Source: SZUA-254 sp031379665
GTDB taxonomy: Bacteria > Bacteroidota > Ignavibacteria > UBA10030 > SZUA-254
Assembly: GCA_031379665.1 (NCBI GenBank)
Contig: JANNFI010000130.1
Coordinates: 1 to 9,099, forward strand
Length of the DNA stretch: 9,099 nt
Reading direction: 5' to 3'
A program made the translations under genes and the position numbers. Positions 1 through 5,974 of this stretch are shown piece after piece. The notes under the pieces are model-generated. The model worked only from the letters and a program-made list of their open reading frames with translations. It ran no database searches and was not told the origin of the DNA. Positions within the stretch are counted from its first letter, which is position 1. Each line of letters begins with the position of its first letter.

Positions 1-81
1 TCTCCGGCGGGTCCTCACATCCTGAACGTCACACCTCCCTTGGAGGGTGAGCGCCTTCACTGGTTCACGATCTTCCGGGGG

Positions 82-687
82 TCAGGCGTGGGCAGCGAGC
101 TGTCGCCTGAGCGTTTCGACGTTCTGCTTCAGTCCCTTCGAGAGCCGGCTGCGGCAATATTCCGTGTGATACCCCTGCGCCTCGAGGAATGCGAGACTTC
201 TCTTGAGCCAGGCGGTCGGCTCGATGACGGTTCCGGTCCGGCGCTCCATCTCGGATTTCAGCAGGTCGTTCTTATGGAAGAACTCCTCTCTTCCGATGAA
301 GATCATATCCGCGTCGCAGACGACCTGTTCGAGGAAGTTCCTGGGTTTCTGTGGAACGGTCGTCGCCAGGATGCATCCTTCCACCGAACGCAACCGGTCC
401 GGTGGAAATCCGAGTTTACTGAGGAACACATTGGCGATGGCCGCGCCTTTTTCCTCGTGCCCGAGCGCCGTCTCGGTATACCCCGTGTCGTGGAACCAGG
501 CGCCCAGAAGCACGATTTCCGTGTCAGCCGGTCCGAGGCCGGATCCGGCCGCGATCTCGAGCGAGGCCTCGGCGGTCTCCTCGGTGTGCCGGATGTCGTG
601 GTACGATACCCAGGACGGGAGCTTCTCGAGGAAGAGGCCCCGGATATATTCCGACGACTGGCTGACGATATGGGTTTCGGGAGGCAT
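82..687 (-). CDS. Stand-alone HD-domain metal-dependent phosphohydrolase
   Basis: A 201-residue soluble protein with no signal peptide or membrane segment. An HD-superfamily core is visible: YHDIRH at 29-34, WFHDTGY at 64-70 with the defining His66-Asp67 pair, His77 in GHEEKG, and a C-terminal CDAD at 124-127. These supply the His and Asp residues expected to bind metal, so hydrolysis of a phosphate ester or nucleotide in the cytoplasm is likely; the substrate cannot be read. From memory, the order of blocks (YHxxxHT, AAWFHDTGY, ILATxxPQ, DAD, then a C-terminal helix near 160-195) matches the HD half of Pycsar-effector-like proteins, which continue into a membrane domain. Here the frame stops right after that helix. 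The ATG is preceded by AAGGG only three bases away; no other ATG or GTG fits better. It lies downstream of the mannosidase gene on the same strand, with a terminator between them. The fold is secure, the biological role is not. Confidence 0.85.
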   Translation of the reverse strand: MPPETHIVSQSSEYIRGLFLEKLPSWVSYHDIRHTEETAEASLEIAAGSGLGPADTEIVLLGAWFHDTGYTETALGHEEKGAAIANVFLSKLGFPPDRLRSVEGCILATTVPQKPRNFLEQVVCDADMIFIGREEFFHKNDLLKSEMERRTGTVIEPTAWLKRSLAFLEAQGYHTEYCRSRLSKGLKQNVETLRRQLAAHA

Positions 688-695
688 CAGCCCTT

Positions 696-737
696 AAAAT
701 AAAAAAATCCGGCACATCCGCCACAAGAATGTGTCGG
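696..737 (-). terminator. Intrinsic terminator of the mannosidase gene
   Basis: On the minus strand CCGACACAT (737-729) can pair with ATGTGCCGG (717-709) around an 11-base loop, giving eight pairs and one A-C mismatch. A T-rich run follows at once (708-696: seven T, an A, four T). It begins 20 bases after the mannosidase stop codon, the expected place for its transcript end. The T run finishes nine bases before the start codon of the HD gene. In plus-strand RNA the mismatch becomes a G-U pair, but no T run follows on that side, so the signal is directional. Confidence 0.7.
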
Positions 738-757
738 TTAGCACCTGCCGGCCCGGC

Positions 758-3700
758 TCAGAACGTGACCTTCACCGTTCGCATCCCGTTGGCCCGTGTC
801 TTCACCTTCAGTGTTTTCCCATCGACACTTAACGGGCCGCGATCTCCCTCGAGGAAATCCGATATCACCGCGCCCTTCGGCGTCAGCGGCAGCGTGAGCA
901 CCGCCTCGGTCTCCCTCCCCTCCGATTCGTACCACTGAATGACCCATTCGTCGGAGTCTTCCGCACGCTTGAGGCCGGTAAGGATGAGGTTCTCAGGTTC
1001 GAGTTTGACGAACGAACCGGAGGTCCCGAGCTTGTTTCCCTTGGCCGTGCCGGCCACCGGAGCCAGGCGCGCGATGAGCGGGTCGTTGAACTCGTAACCG
1101 CGCCTCACCGTGTTCGCGTCTTTCCATCCACCCGGGTGAGGATAAAGCGCGTACTCCATCGAGTGTTTTCCTCTGTCAGCGGTCGGGTCGGGCCACTTCG
1201 GCGAACGCAACAGCGAGAGCCGCATCACGTTGCCCTTGATGTCGTATCCGTACTTGGCGTGATTCAGGAGGCTCACGCCGTAATCGGCCTGGGAAAGGTC
1301 GGCCCACCGCTGGGCCGGCACCTCGACTTTCGCGCTGTCGTGGCTGTCGCGCCACTGTGTCGATCGCCGGATCGAGCCGTAGGGTATTTCATAGGTTGCG
1401 GCGGTGTCGTGGACGCTCACCGGGAACGCCACCTTGATCATTGTCTTGTCCTCCCACCAGTCCGCGATGGTTTTGAACGCGACGTAGTCGAGGCCGTCGT
1501 AGAGCGAAATGTCCTGGACGAAGAACGACGACGGGTAATCGGGCGTTGGGTCGTCCTTCGACACCCCGGGCTTGAGGTAATCGCGGGTGACGCGGATCGT
1601 CGAACGGACCGGGCCCGATTCCACGAGTTCGATCTTGATGAGTCGGCTCGGATACTCGACGCCAGTCAGGCCGATGTTCCACGCGTCCCACGCCTTGGGC
1701 AGGTCCTCGAGGAGTTGGAGGCGGTTCCCCTGCCCCGCGAGGACCTCCTTCCCGTTCCGTTTGTCGACGATACTCCCGATCCAACCCGATGTGGTATCGA
1801 CCGCGATTTCGAGGATGCCGTTGGAGAGTGTCGTGCCGTTCGATGATAGGCTTGTTGGGAGTCTCGTCGAGACGTTCGGTGAGACTTTCGATCGCGCCGG
1901 CGAGACGTTGCGGGGACGGAGCTGGTACGAGCGGTACCCGAGCGATGGCACCTCCTTCGCGATGAACAACAACTCCCTCACGTACTTGTCTTTTTGTGTG
2001 ACCTGCGACGGTAGTGGATTTCCGGCATCATCGAATACGCCGTACGTGGTGGTGTCGCCGTCGGGAAGCGCGACCGTCACCGGACCTGAACGTTCCCAGC
2101 CGAGGCCGTTGAAGACCGTCAGCGCTGTGGCGCCTTTTGGCGTTGTCGCGCCGGCGCGGCTCGTCAGCCCCGAGATCGTCGCCAGCGAACCGTTCAGCTC
2201 GTGTTCGCCGATGCGGCGCGACTTCCGGTACCGTTCCCCGGCGTCGATGTAGATCTCGCGGATGCCCGAGCCGGGCAGGATGTCGTGGAACTGGTTGAAG
2301 AGAACGTGCTCCCAGGCCTCGCGCAGGTCGTCGGCAGGGTAGGGCCGGTCGTAGAGCGATGCGATTGTGGAAAATTTTTCCGCGTTCAACAGCAGGGTCT
2401 CACCCTCGCGGTTGTGTTTCTTGATGTTCGACTGGGTCGTGTAGGTCCCCTGGTGGTACTCGAGGTATAGTTCGTCCTTCCAGACCGGCACCTTCGCGAG
2501 GTCGTTGCCCTTGAGCCAGGTGAGATAGGCGTCGAGGGTCCCGAGCTTCACCGTTGGGTAAATGTCGAGCGTTTTCAGCCGGTCGAGGCGCGCGAGCATA
2601 TCCGGTGTCGGGCCGCCGCCGTGGTCGCCCACACCGAAGAGCGTCAACATCTGCGTGAACCCGGTATTCGATTCGAATTGCCGGAGCTGGTCGGTGAGTT
2701 TGTACGGGTCGTCGATCAGTTCGACGTAACCGAACGGAAAGTAGGCCAGGATCCTCGAGCCGTCGGGCGCCTCCCACCAGAAGACCCGGTGCGGGAAGAC
2801 GTTGGTCTCACTCCAGCCGATTTTCTGCGTGACGAAGGCGTCGATCCCGGCGTCGAGGAAGAACTGCGGCATGTTCCAGTTGTAACCGAACGAATCGGGG
2901 TTATACCCGATCTTCACGTCCTTACCGAACTTCTTCCTGAAATAGCGTTTGCCGTGGAGGAGCTGCCGCATCCACGACTCGCCGCCCGGCAGGTTGCAGT
3001 CGGTCTCGAGCCACATCCCGCCGACGATCTCCCATCGGCCGTCCTTTACCCTCTCTTCGATGCGCTTGAAGACATCGGGGGCGAGACGTTCCATCCAGTC
3101 GTAGTACGCCGCCGCGCTCTGTGTGTAGGTGAAATCGGCGCGGGCGTCCATCATATCCAGCACCGAAGTGAAGGTGTTCCTGCAGACCTCGACCGTCTCG
3201 CCTTCGCGCCAGAGCCACGCGGCGTCGATGTGCGCGTTGGCGTCGAACCATAGTGTAAACCGTTTCGCGAACTCCCCCACCGGCTTGAGGGCGGCCCGCG
3301 CTTCGCCGAGCGACGCTGTGAACCGGTCGAGGTCCCCTTCGCCGAGGGCGTCGACGTCGACCGTTCCGGCCGTCGCCTGCAGCAGCTCGTTCAACCTCAA
3401 TTTTTCGGCGCGCTCGACGGTGGATTTGTCGGTGCCGGGGTCGACCTTCCTGTGCGAATTGGTCTGGTAGGTGTCGAATCCGAGCAGTTTCTGTCCCACA
3501 CGGAGGCTCGTGACGAAATCGGAGACCTGTTCCTTCACCGGGAGCACCTCCGCGAGTTCGATTCCGGCCCTGATCAGCCGGAGCGGCCCGCCGGTGTTGA
3601 TCGCCTTGATGGCGACGAGGATCTTCTGTCCCGGCCGTGCGTCGGCGGTGAGTTCGAAGTCGCCGTCCCACGGGAAATGCCCTTTCGCCACACCGTCGAC

Positions 3701-4126
3701 CCAGAGGTAACCGTAATCGTCCACCGAGAGTTTCAGTCGCACAGATCCCGCGACCGGCCTGCCGAGAATACGCTCGGGGAGGACGATCTCCTTCCTGATC
3801 CAGCAGGAGTCGGGATAGATCTTTTCGTCGAGGCCGAGGTTGTCCCAGCGCGAGTCGTCGAACGCGGCGAGCGCCGGGTTGCCGGCGATTTTCATCGTGA
3901 GATCGGGGCTCACTTTCCAGTTCCGGACCGGGAACGACGAGAGCGAATCGAGCGTCCGGACCAGCCTGTCGACGGGGGTCTGTGGATATGCCGGTGCCGC
4001 CGCGAGGAGAAGGCCGGCGATGAGGGCACTGGCGAGAACGCACTTTAGGATCGATCTGAAGGAAAGTCGCTGGCTGGGGGTGTGTCGCGTTATGAAAGGA
4101 TATCGCGTGGTGAAGGGGTTGCGCAT
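758..4126 (-). CDS. Exported glycoside hydrolase family 38 alpha-mannosidase
   Basis: A 1122-residue retaining alpha-mannosidase, expected to trim alpha-linked mannose from glycans or oligosaccharides outside the cytoplasm. Residues 1-46 form a signal peptide: a long basic start, a hydrophobic stretch at about 26-44, and an APA cleavage site near 46. No lipobox, anchor motif or C-terminal sorting domain is visible. Order of domains: a beta-sandwich, probably carbohydrate-binding, at about 85-195; the GH38 catalytic barrel at about 290-560; the helical middle domain at about 560-650; a Ser/Pro/Asn-rich linker near 735-765; and the C-terminal beta domains to 1122. By comparison with the family, the zinc ligands are His299 and Asp301 (AHIDAAWLW), Asp411 (PDSFG, also the nucleophile) and His614 (NQFHDILPG). 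All are present, so the enzyme should be active. Codon use is GC-rich like most of the window. No transporter or sugar regulator sits beside it, so the substrate source is unknown. The ATG at 4126 is the only start that preserves the signal peptide; its ribosome binding site is weak. Confidence 0.95.
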   Translation of the reverse strand: MRNPFTTRYPFITRHTPSQRLSFRSILKCVLASALIAGLLLAAAPAYPQTPVDRLVRTLDSLSSFPVRNWKVSPDLTMKIAGNPALAAFDDSRWDNLGLDEKIYPDSCWIRKEIVLPERILGRPVAGSVRLKLSVDDYGYLWVDGVAKGHFPWDGDFELTADARPGQKILVAIKAINTGGPLRLIRAGIELAEVLPVKEQVSDFVTSLRVGQKLLGFDTYQTNSHRKVDPGTDKSTVERAEKLRLNELLQATAGTVDVDALGEGDLDRFTASLGEARAALKPVGEFAKRFTLWFDANAHIDAAWLWREGETVEVCRNTFTSVLDMMDARADFTYTQSAAAYYDWMERLAPDVFKRIEERVKDGRWEIVGGMWLETDCNLPGGESWMRQLLHGKRYFRKKFGKDVKIGYNPDSFGYNWNMPQFFLDAGIDAFVTQKIGWSETNVFPHRVFWWEAPDGSRILAYFPFGYVELIDDPYKLTDQLRQFESNTGFTQMLTLFGVGDHGGGPTPDMLARLDRLKTLDIYPTVKLGTLDAYLTWLKGNDLAKVPVWKDELYLEYHQGTYTTQSNIKKHNREGETLLLNAEKFSTIASLYDRPYPADDLREAWEHVLFNQFHDILPGSGIREIYIDAGERYRKSRRIGEHELNGSLATISGLTSRAGATTPKGATALTVFNGLGWERSGPVTVALPDGDTTTYGVFDDAGNPLPSQVTQKDKYVRELLFIAKEVPSLGYRSYQLRPRNVSPARSKVSPNVSTRLPTSLSSNGTTLSNGILEIAVDTTSGWIGSIVDKRNGKEVLAGQGNRLQLLEDLPKAWDAWNIGLTGVEYPSRLIKIELVESGPVRSTIRVTRDYLKPGVSKDDPTPDYPSSFFVQDISLYDGLDYVAFKTIADWWEDKTMIKVAFPVSVHDTAATYEIPYGSIRRSTQWRDSHDSAKVEVPAQRWADLSQADYGVSLLNHAKYGYDIKGNVMRLSLLRSPKWPDPTADRGKHSMEYALYPHPGGWKDANTVRRGYEFNDPLIARLAPVAGTAKGNKLGTSGSFVKLEPENLILTGLKRAEDSDEWVIQWYESEGRETEAVLTLPLTPKGAVISDFLEGDRGPLSVDGKTLKVKTRANGMRTVKVTF

Positions 4127-4165
4127 TGCTGACGGGCTCTTGAATTGGATCAGCGAATGTACGAA

Positions 4166-4177
4166 ATCTTATTTATA
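4166..4177 (-). promoter_or_regulatory. Possible -10 region for the mannosidase gene
   Basis: The minus strand reads TATAAATAAGAT about 40 bases before the mannosidase start codon, in an AT-rich pocket of the 116-bp gap after higA. Its position suits a -10 element with a short leader, but I find no convincing -35 hexamer at 16-18 bases. This is a positional and compositional guess only. Confidence 0.25.
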
Positions 4178-4213
4178 GTTGATCATCCAGAGTATCGCCT
4201 GCGTGAGCGGGAA

Positions 4214-4233
4214 CCGGCCGGCCACCGGGCCCG
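4214..4233. other. GC-only palindromic patch downstream of higA
   Basis: Two perfect 8-bp palindromes, CCGGCCGG (4214-4221) and CGGGCCCG (4226-4233), lie 10-30 bases beyond the higA stop in otherwise AT-rich sequence. Short hairpins can form, but no T run follows on the minus strand, so it is not a standard intrinsic terminator. It may be a leftover of the GC-rich host sequence at the island edge. No function is claimed. Confidence 0.3.
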
Positions 4234-4242
4234 AATGTTAAC

Positions 4243-4623
4243 TCAGGCGCCTATCAATGATTCTGCCGGAATGCCCAATTCTTTTTTCAGAATTCTAACC
4301 ATGCGAATATTTAAAGGTCGTTTTTTATTAAATATCTCAGACGTCCTGCCGCTGCCGCCAAAGAGCTTGTGAAGATAGGTGCGTTCCAGTCCGAGTTGTT
4401 CCAGACGATATTTTATCGCCTCAATCGGATCGGGGGCCTCGATGATGTATTTATTTTCTTCGTATTTTTCAACCAGAATTGCCAGGACTTCGAGTATTTG
4501 ACCCTTCTCGCTTTTAGAGTCGGCATCAAGGTTTTCTTCCATAAATTTGAGTGCCCGCTTGTATTCCGCCTCCGTTTTGATCGGTCGGAAATATTTTTTT
4601 AAAGTCATCGGTTTTGATTCCAT
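4243..4623 (-). CDS. higA: HigA-type helix-turn-helix antitoxin
   Basis: A 126-residue cytoplasmic antitoxin, expected to neutralise the HigB toxin encoded just upstream and to repress the operon. The N-terminal part carries the HigA-family pattern: FRPIKTEAEYKRAL (12-25), then EVLAILVEKYEENKY (45-59), a helical region probably used for toxin contact. PDPIEAIKYRLEQLGL (65-79) leads into an XRE-like helix-turn-helix domain at about 66-122, with SGRTSEIFNKKRPLNIRMVR (91-110) as the recognition part. Length is normal for this HigA subclass. The ATG lies inside the end of higB with a 19-bp overlap and has a strong AAGGAG ribosome binding site eight bases upstream. The toxin-first order is typical of higBA and differs from many other toxin-antitoxin pairs. 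Base composition is clearly more AT-rich than the flanking genes, which suggests transfer as a unit with higB. Confidence 0.9.
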   Translation of the reverse strand: MESKPMTLKKYFRPIKTEAEYKRALKFMEENLDADSKSEKGQILEVLAILVEKYEENKYIIEAPDPIEAIKYRLEQLGLERTYLHKLFGGSGRTSEIFNKKRPLNIRMVRILKKELGIPAESLIGA

Positions 4624-4898
4624 ACGTCGTACTCCTTATGAGTTCCCAGGAAAATAACAAAAATCCAACCCCTTTTATATTCGACATTTGCACACAGTCT
4701 GTACTTGTTATGGCAAATGTTGAATACGACGGTTCTTCCCCCGATGATGCTTGCTGTCGGATTATCTTTTTTTATATCGTGGGGGAATCGCCATTTCGCT
4801 TCTCTCGTCTCGGCAAACCAGGCCTTTAACTGTTGTTCGCTATCCCGATTGCGTCGATAAAATTCTTTTATTGTTTTTCTTTTGAATATCCGCACCAC
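4605..4898 (-). CDS. higB: HigB-type RelE-fold mRNA interferase toxin
   Basis: A 97-residue basic protein of the HigB toxin family. Members cut mRNA, usually on the ribosome, and slow growth until HigA is restored. Family features visible are the N-terminal RIFKRKTIKEFYRRN (3-17), an LKAWFAETREAKW block (24-36), DIKKDNPTASIIGGRTVVFN (41-60), KYRL (65-68) and the late GTHKEYD motif (85-91). The protein is full length with no break, so it is probably functional. Two GTG codons in a row (4898 and 4895) can start it; the second gives the MRI opening usual in the family. The nearest purine-rich site, GGGAG, is 13-16 bases away and lies inside an inverted repeat, so initiation may be weak or regulated. 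It overlaps higA by 19 bp. Cleavage specificity cannot be read from the sequence. Confidence 0.88.
   Translation of the reverse strand: MVRIFKRKTIKEFYRRNRDSEQQLKAWFAETREAKWRFPHDIKKDNPTASIIGGRTVVFNICHNKYRLCANVEYKRGWIFVIFLGTHKEYDVWNQNR
4632..4637 (-). promoter_or_regulatory. Strong ribosome binding site of higA
   Basis: AAGGAG on the minus strand, eight bases before the higA ATG and within the last codons of higB. By contrast higB uses GTG with a distant site. The difference would favour antitoxin over toxin synthesis from one transcript. Confidence 0.7.
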
Positions 4899-4911
4899 CC
4901 AATATACGAAA

Positions 4912-4926
4912 CTCCCAAAATGGGAG
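4912..4926. promoter_or_regulatory. Inverted repeat before higB, candidate HigA operator
   Basis: CTCCCA (4912-4917) and TGGGAG (4921-4926) form a perfect 6-bp inverted repeat around AAA, 13 bases upstream of the first higB GTG. HigA proteins are dimeric helix-turn-helix repressors that bind short palindromes at their own promoter, so this is the best operator candidate in the operon leader. The same bases include the only purine-rich stretch that could serve as the higB ribosome binding site, so a short RNA hairpin masking that site is an alternative reading. Confidence 0.5.
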
Positions 4927-4938
4927 CAAGCACTAAGT

Positions 4939-4946
4939 TTTATAAA
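4939..4946 (-). promoter_or_regulatory. Possible -10 element of the higBA operon
   Basis: TTTATAAA, a self-complementary AT-rich octamer, lies 12 bases upstream of the inverted repeat and about 40 bases before higB. Used as a -10 element it would put the transcript start just before the repeat, so a bound HigA dimer could block transcription. No clear -35 hexamer is seen at the usual distance. The octamer is symmetric, so it does not itself define a strand. Confidence 0.3.
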
Positions 4947-5036
4947 CGAAAGCGCATCAACCAGGGAGGATTACGTCCCAGAAACACATATTTCAAAATA
5001 CCGGGGGCGTAGGCTTGCACGGCCTTCAAAGCGCCG

Positions 5037-5065
5037 TTGCGACTCCACCGCATTCTCCGTACATT
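5037..5065 (+). promoter_or_regulatory. Possible sigma-70 promoter of the ABC exporter operon
   Basis: TTGCGA (5037-5042), a 17-base spacer, then TACATT (5060-5065); each hexamer matches the sigma-70 consensus at four of six positions. The expected transcript start near 5072 leaves a leader of about 30 bases before the ATPase ATG. In GC-rich DNA this pair with ideal spacing is suggestive, but it may be chance. Confidence 0.35.
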
Positions 5066-5101
5066 CGACGTCGTAACCACTCAAACGTCTGAGCGCACCA
5101 A

Positions 5102-5974
5102 ATGAACCTCTCCATCCAGAACGTCAGCAAGGACTATCGCGGCGGCGTCCGCGGGCTGAGCGATTTCACCCTCTCGCTCGGCCCAGGCGTCCTCGGCCTC
5201 CTCGGCCCGAACGGCGCTGGCAAGTCGACCCTGATGCGCATCCTGGCCACTATCACGAAGCCGACCCACGGAACCGTCACCTGGAACGGGACCGACATCG
5301 TCTCCTCTCCCGATTCCGTGCGCGAAGTACTGGGGTATCTCCCCCAGGATTTCGGGGTGTACCCCAACCTGGACACGGTGGAATTCCTTTCCTACCTGGC
5401 AGCCGCGAAGGGTCTCGACGGCCCATCGGCAAAGAAAAGAATCGACGAACTCCTCCAGCTGGTCAACCTCACCGAGGTGCGCCATCGGCCGATCGGTAAA
5501 TTTTCGGGCGGGATGAAACAGCGGGTCGGTATTGCGCAGGCGCTCCTGAACGACCCCCGCCTGCTGATCGTCGACGAACCGACCGGCGGCCTCGACCCGG
5601 AGGAGCGTGTGCGTTTCCGGAACCTCCTCTCGGAACTCTCAGGCGAGCGGATCGTGATCCTCTCGACGCACATCGTCTCCGACGTCGAGGCGGTCGCCAC
5701 CGACATCGCGATCATCCGCCAGGGACAACTGATCTCGCACCGCACGCCCGAGGAACTGCTCCGGACGGTCGAGGGACGGGTATGGGAATGGGTCGTGCAG
5801 AGCGCGGACCTCCAGGCGATCAAGCAGAAGTTCCTCGTCAGCGGAACAATGCGCCGGAGCGACGGCGTACGGGCGCGCATCATCTCTGCGGACCGCCCCG
5901 ACGCGGCCGCCCAGGCCGCCGTGCCGACCCTCGAGGACGCGTACCTCGCTTCGATCGACGTGACCGCGCGATGA
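5102..5974 (+). CDS. ABC transporter ATP-binding protein (ABC-2 exporter type)
   Basis: A 290-residue cytoplasmic ATPase that would power the permease encoded next. All nucleotide-binding motifs are intact: Walker A GPNGAGKST (35-43), Q-loop Gln82 in YLPQDFG, signature SGGMKQ (135-140), Walker B LLIVDE (154-159) with catalytic Glu159, D-loop GGLD (162-165) and switch His190 in STH. The arrangement and the C-terminal tail at about 215-290 are typical of ATPases paired with ABC-2 permeases, such as those for drugs, lipids, antibiotics or unknown export substrates. The last residues, LEDAYLASI, are common in this class. The stop codon overlaps the permease start as ATGA, so the two are translationally coupled. 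The start ATG has only a weak GAG-containing site upstream but fits the family N-terminus. The substrate cannot be predicted. Confidence 0.95.
   Translation: MNLSIQNVSKDYRGGVRGLSDFTLSLGPGVLGLLGPNGAGKSTLMRILATITKPTHGTVTWNGTDIVSSPDSVREVLGYLPQDFGVYPNLDTVEFLSYLAAAKGLDGPSAKKRIDELLQLVNLTEVRHRPIGKFSGGMKQRVGIAQALLNDPRLLIVDEPTGGLDPEERVRFRNLLSELSGERIVILSTHIVSDVEAVATDIAIIRQGQLISHRTPEELLRTVEGRVWEWVVQSADLQAIKQKFLVSGTMRRSDGVRARIISADRPDAAAQAAVPTLEDAYLASIDVTAR

Noticed and set aside
1..81. In-frame open continuation of the HD gene after its TGA for 27 codons to the window edge
   Set aside because: Absence of stops over 27 codons is common in GC-rich DNA, the translated text is not hydrophobic and does not resemble the missing membrane domain. 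A small CCTCC/GGAGG hairpin at 34-46 lacks a T run, so I do not call a terminator.
82..4898. HD protein and higBA as parts of one new defence system
   Set aside because: They are separated by a 3.4-kb mannosidase gene and a terminator, differ in base composition, and no cyclase, nuclease or other defence gene is present.
4882..5076. A 64-codon plus-strand frame starting with TTG in the higB-ABC gap
   Set aside because: It overlaps the higB start and operator region, has no ribosome binding site that I can see, and resembles no known protein.
5782..5970. N-terminal extension of the permease frame by 63 codons
   Set aside because: It overlaps the ATPase gene out of frame, is Arg/Pro/Gly-rich, and the ATGA-coupled start at 5971 gives a normal permease N-terminus.
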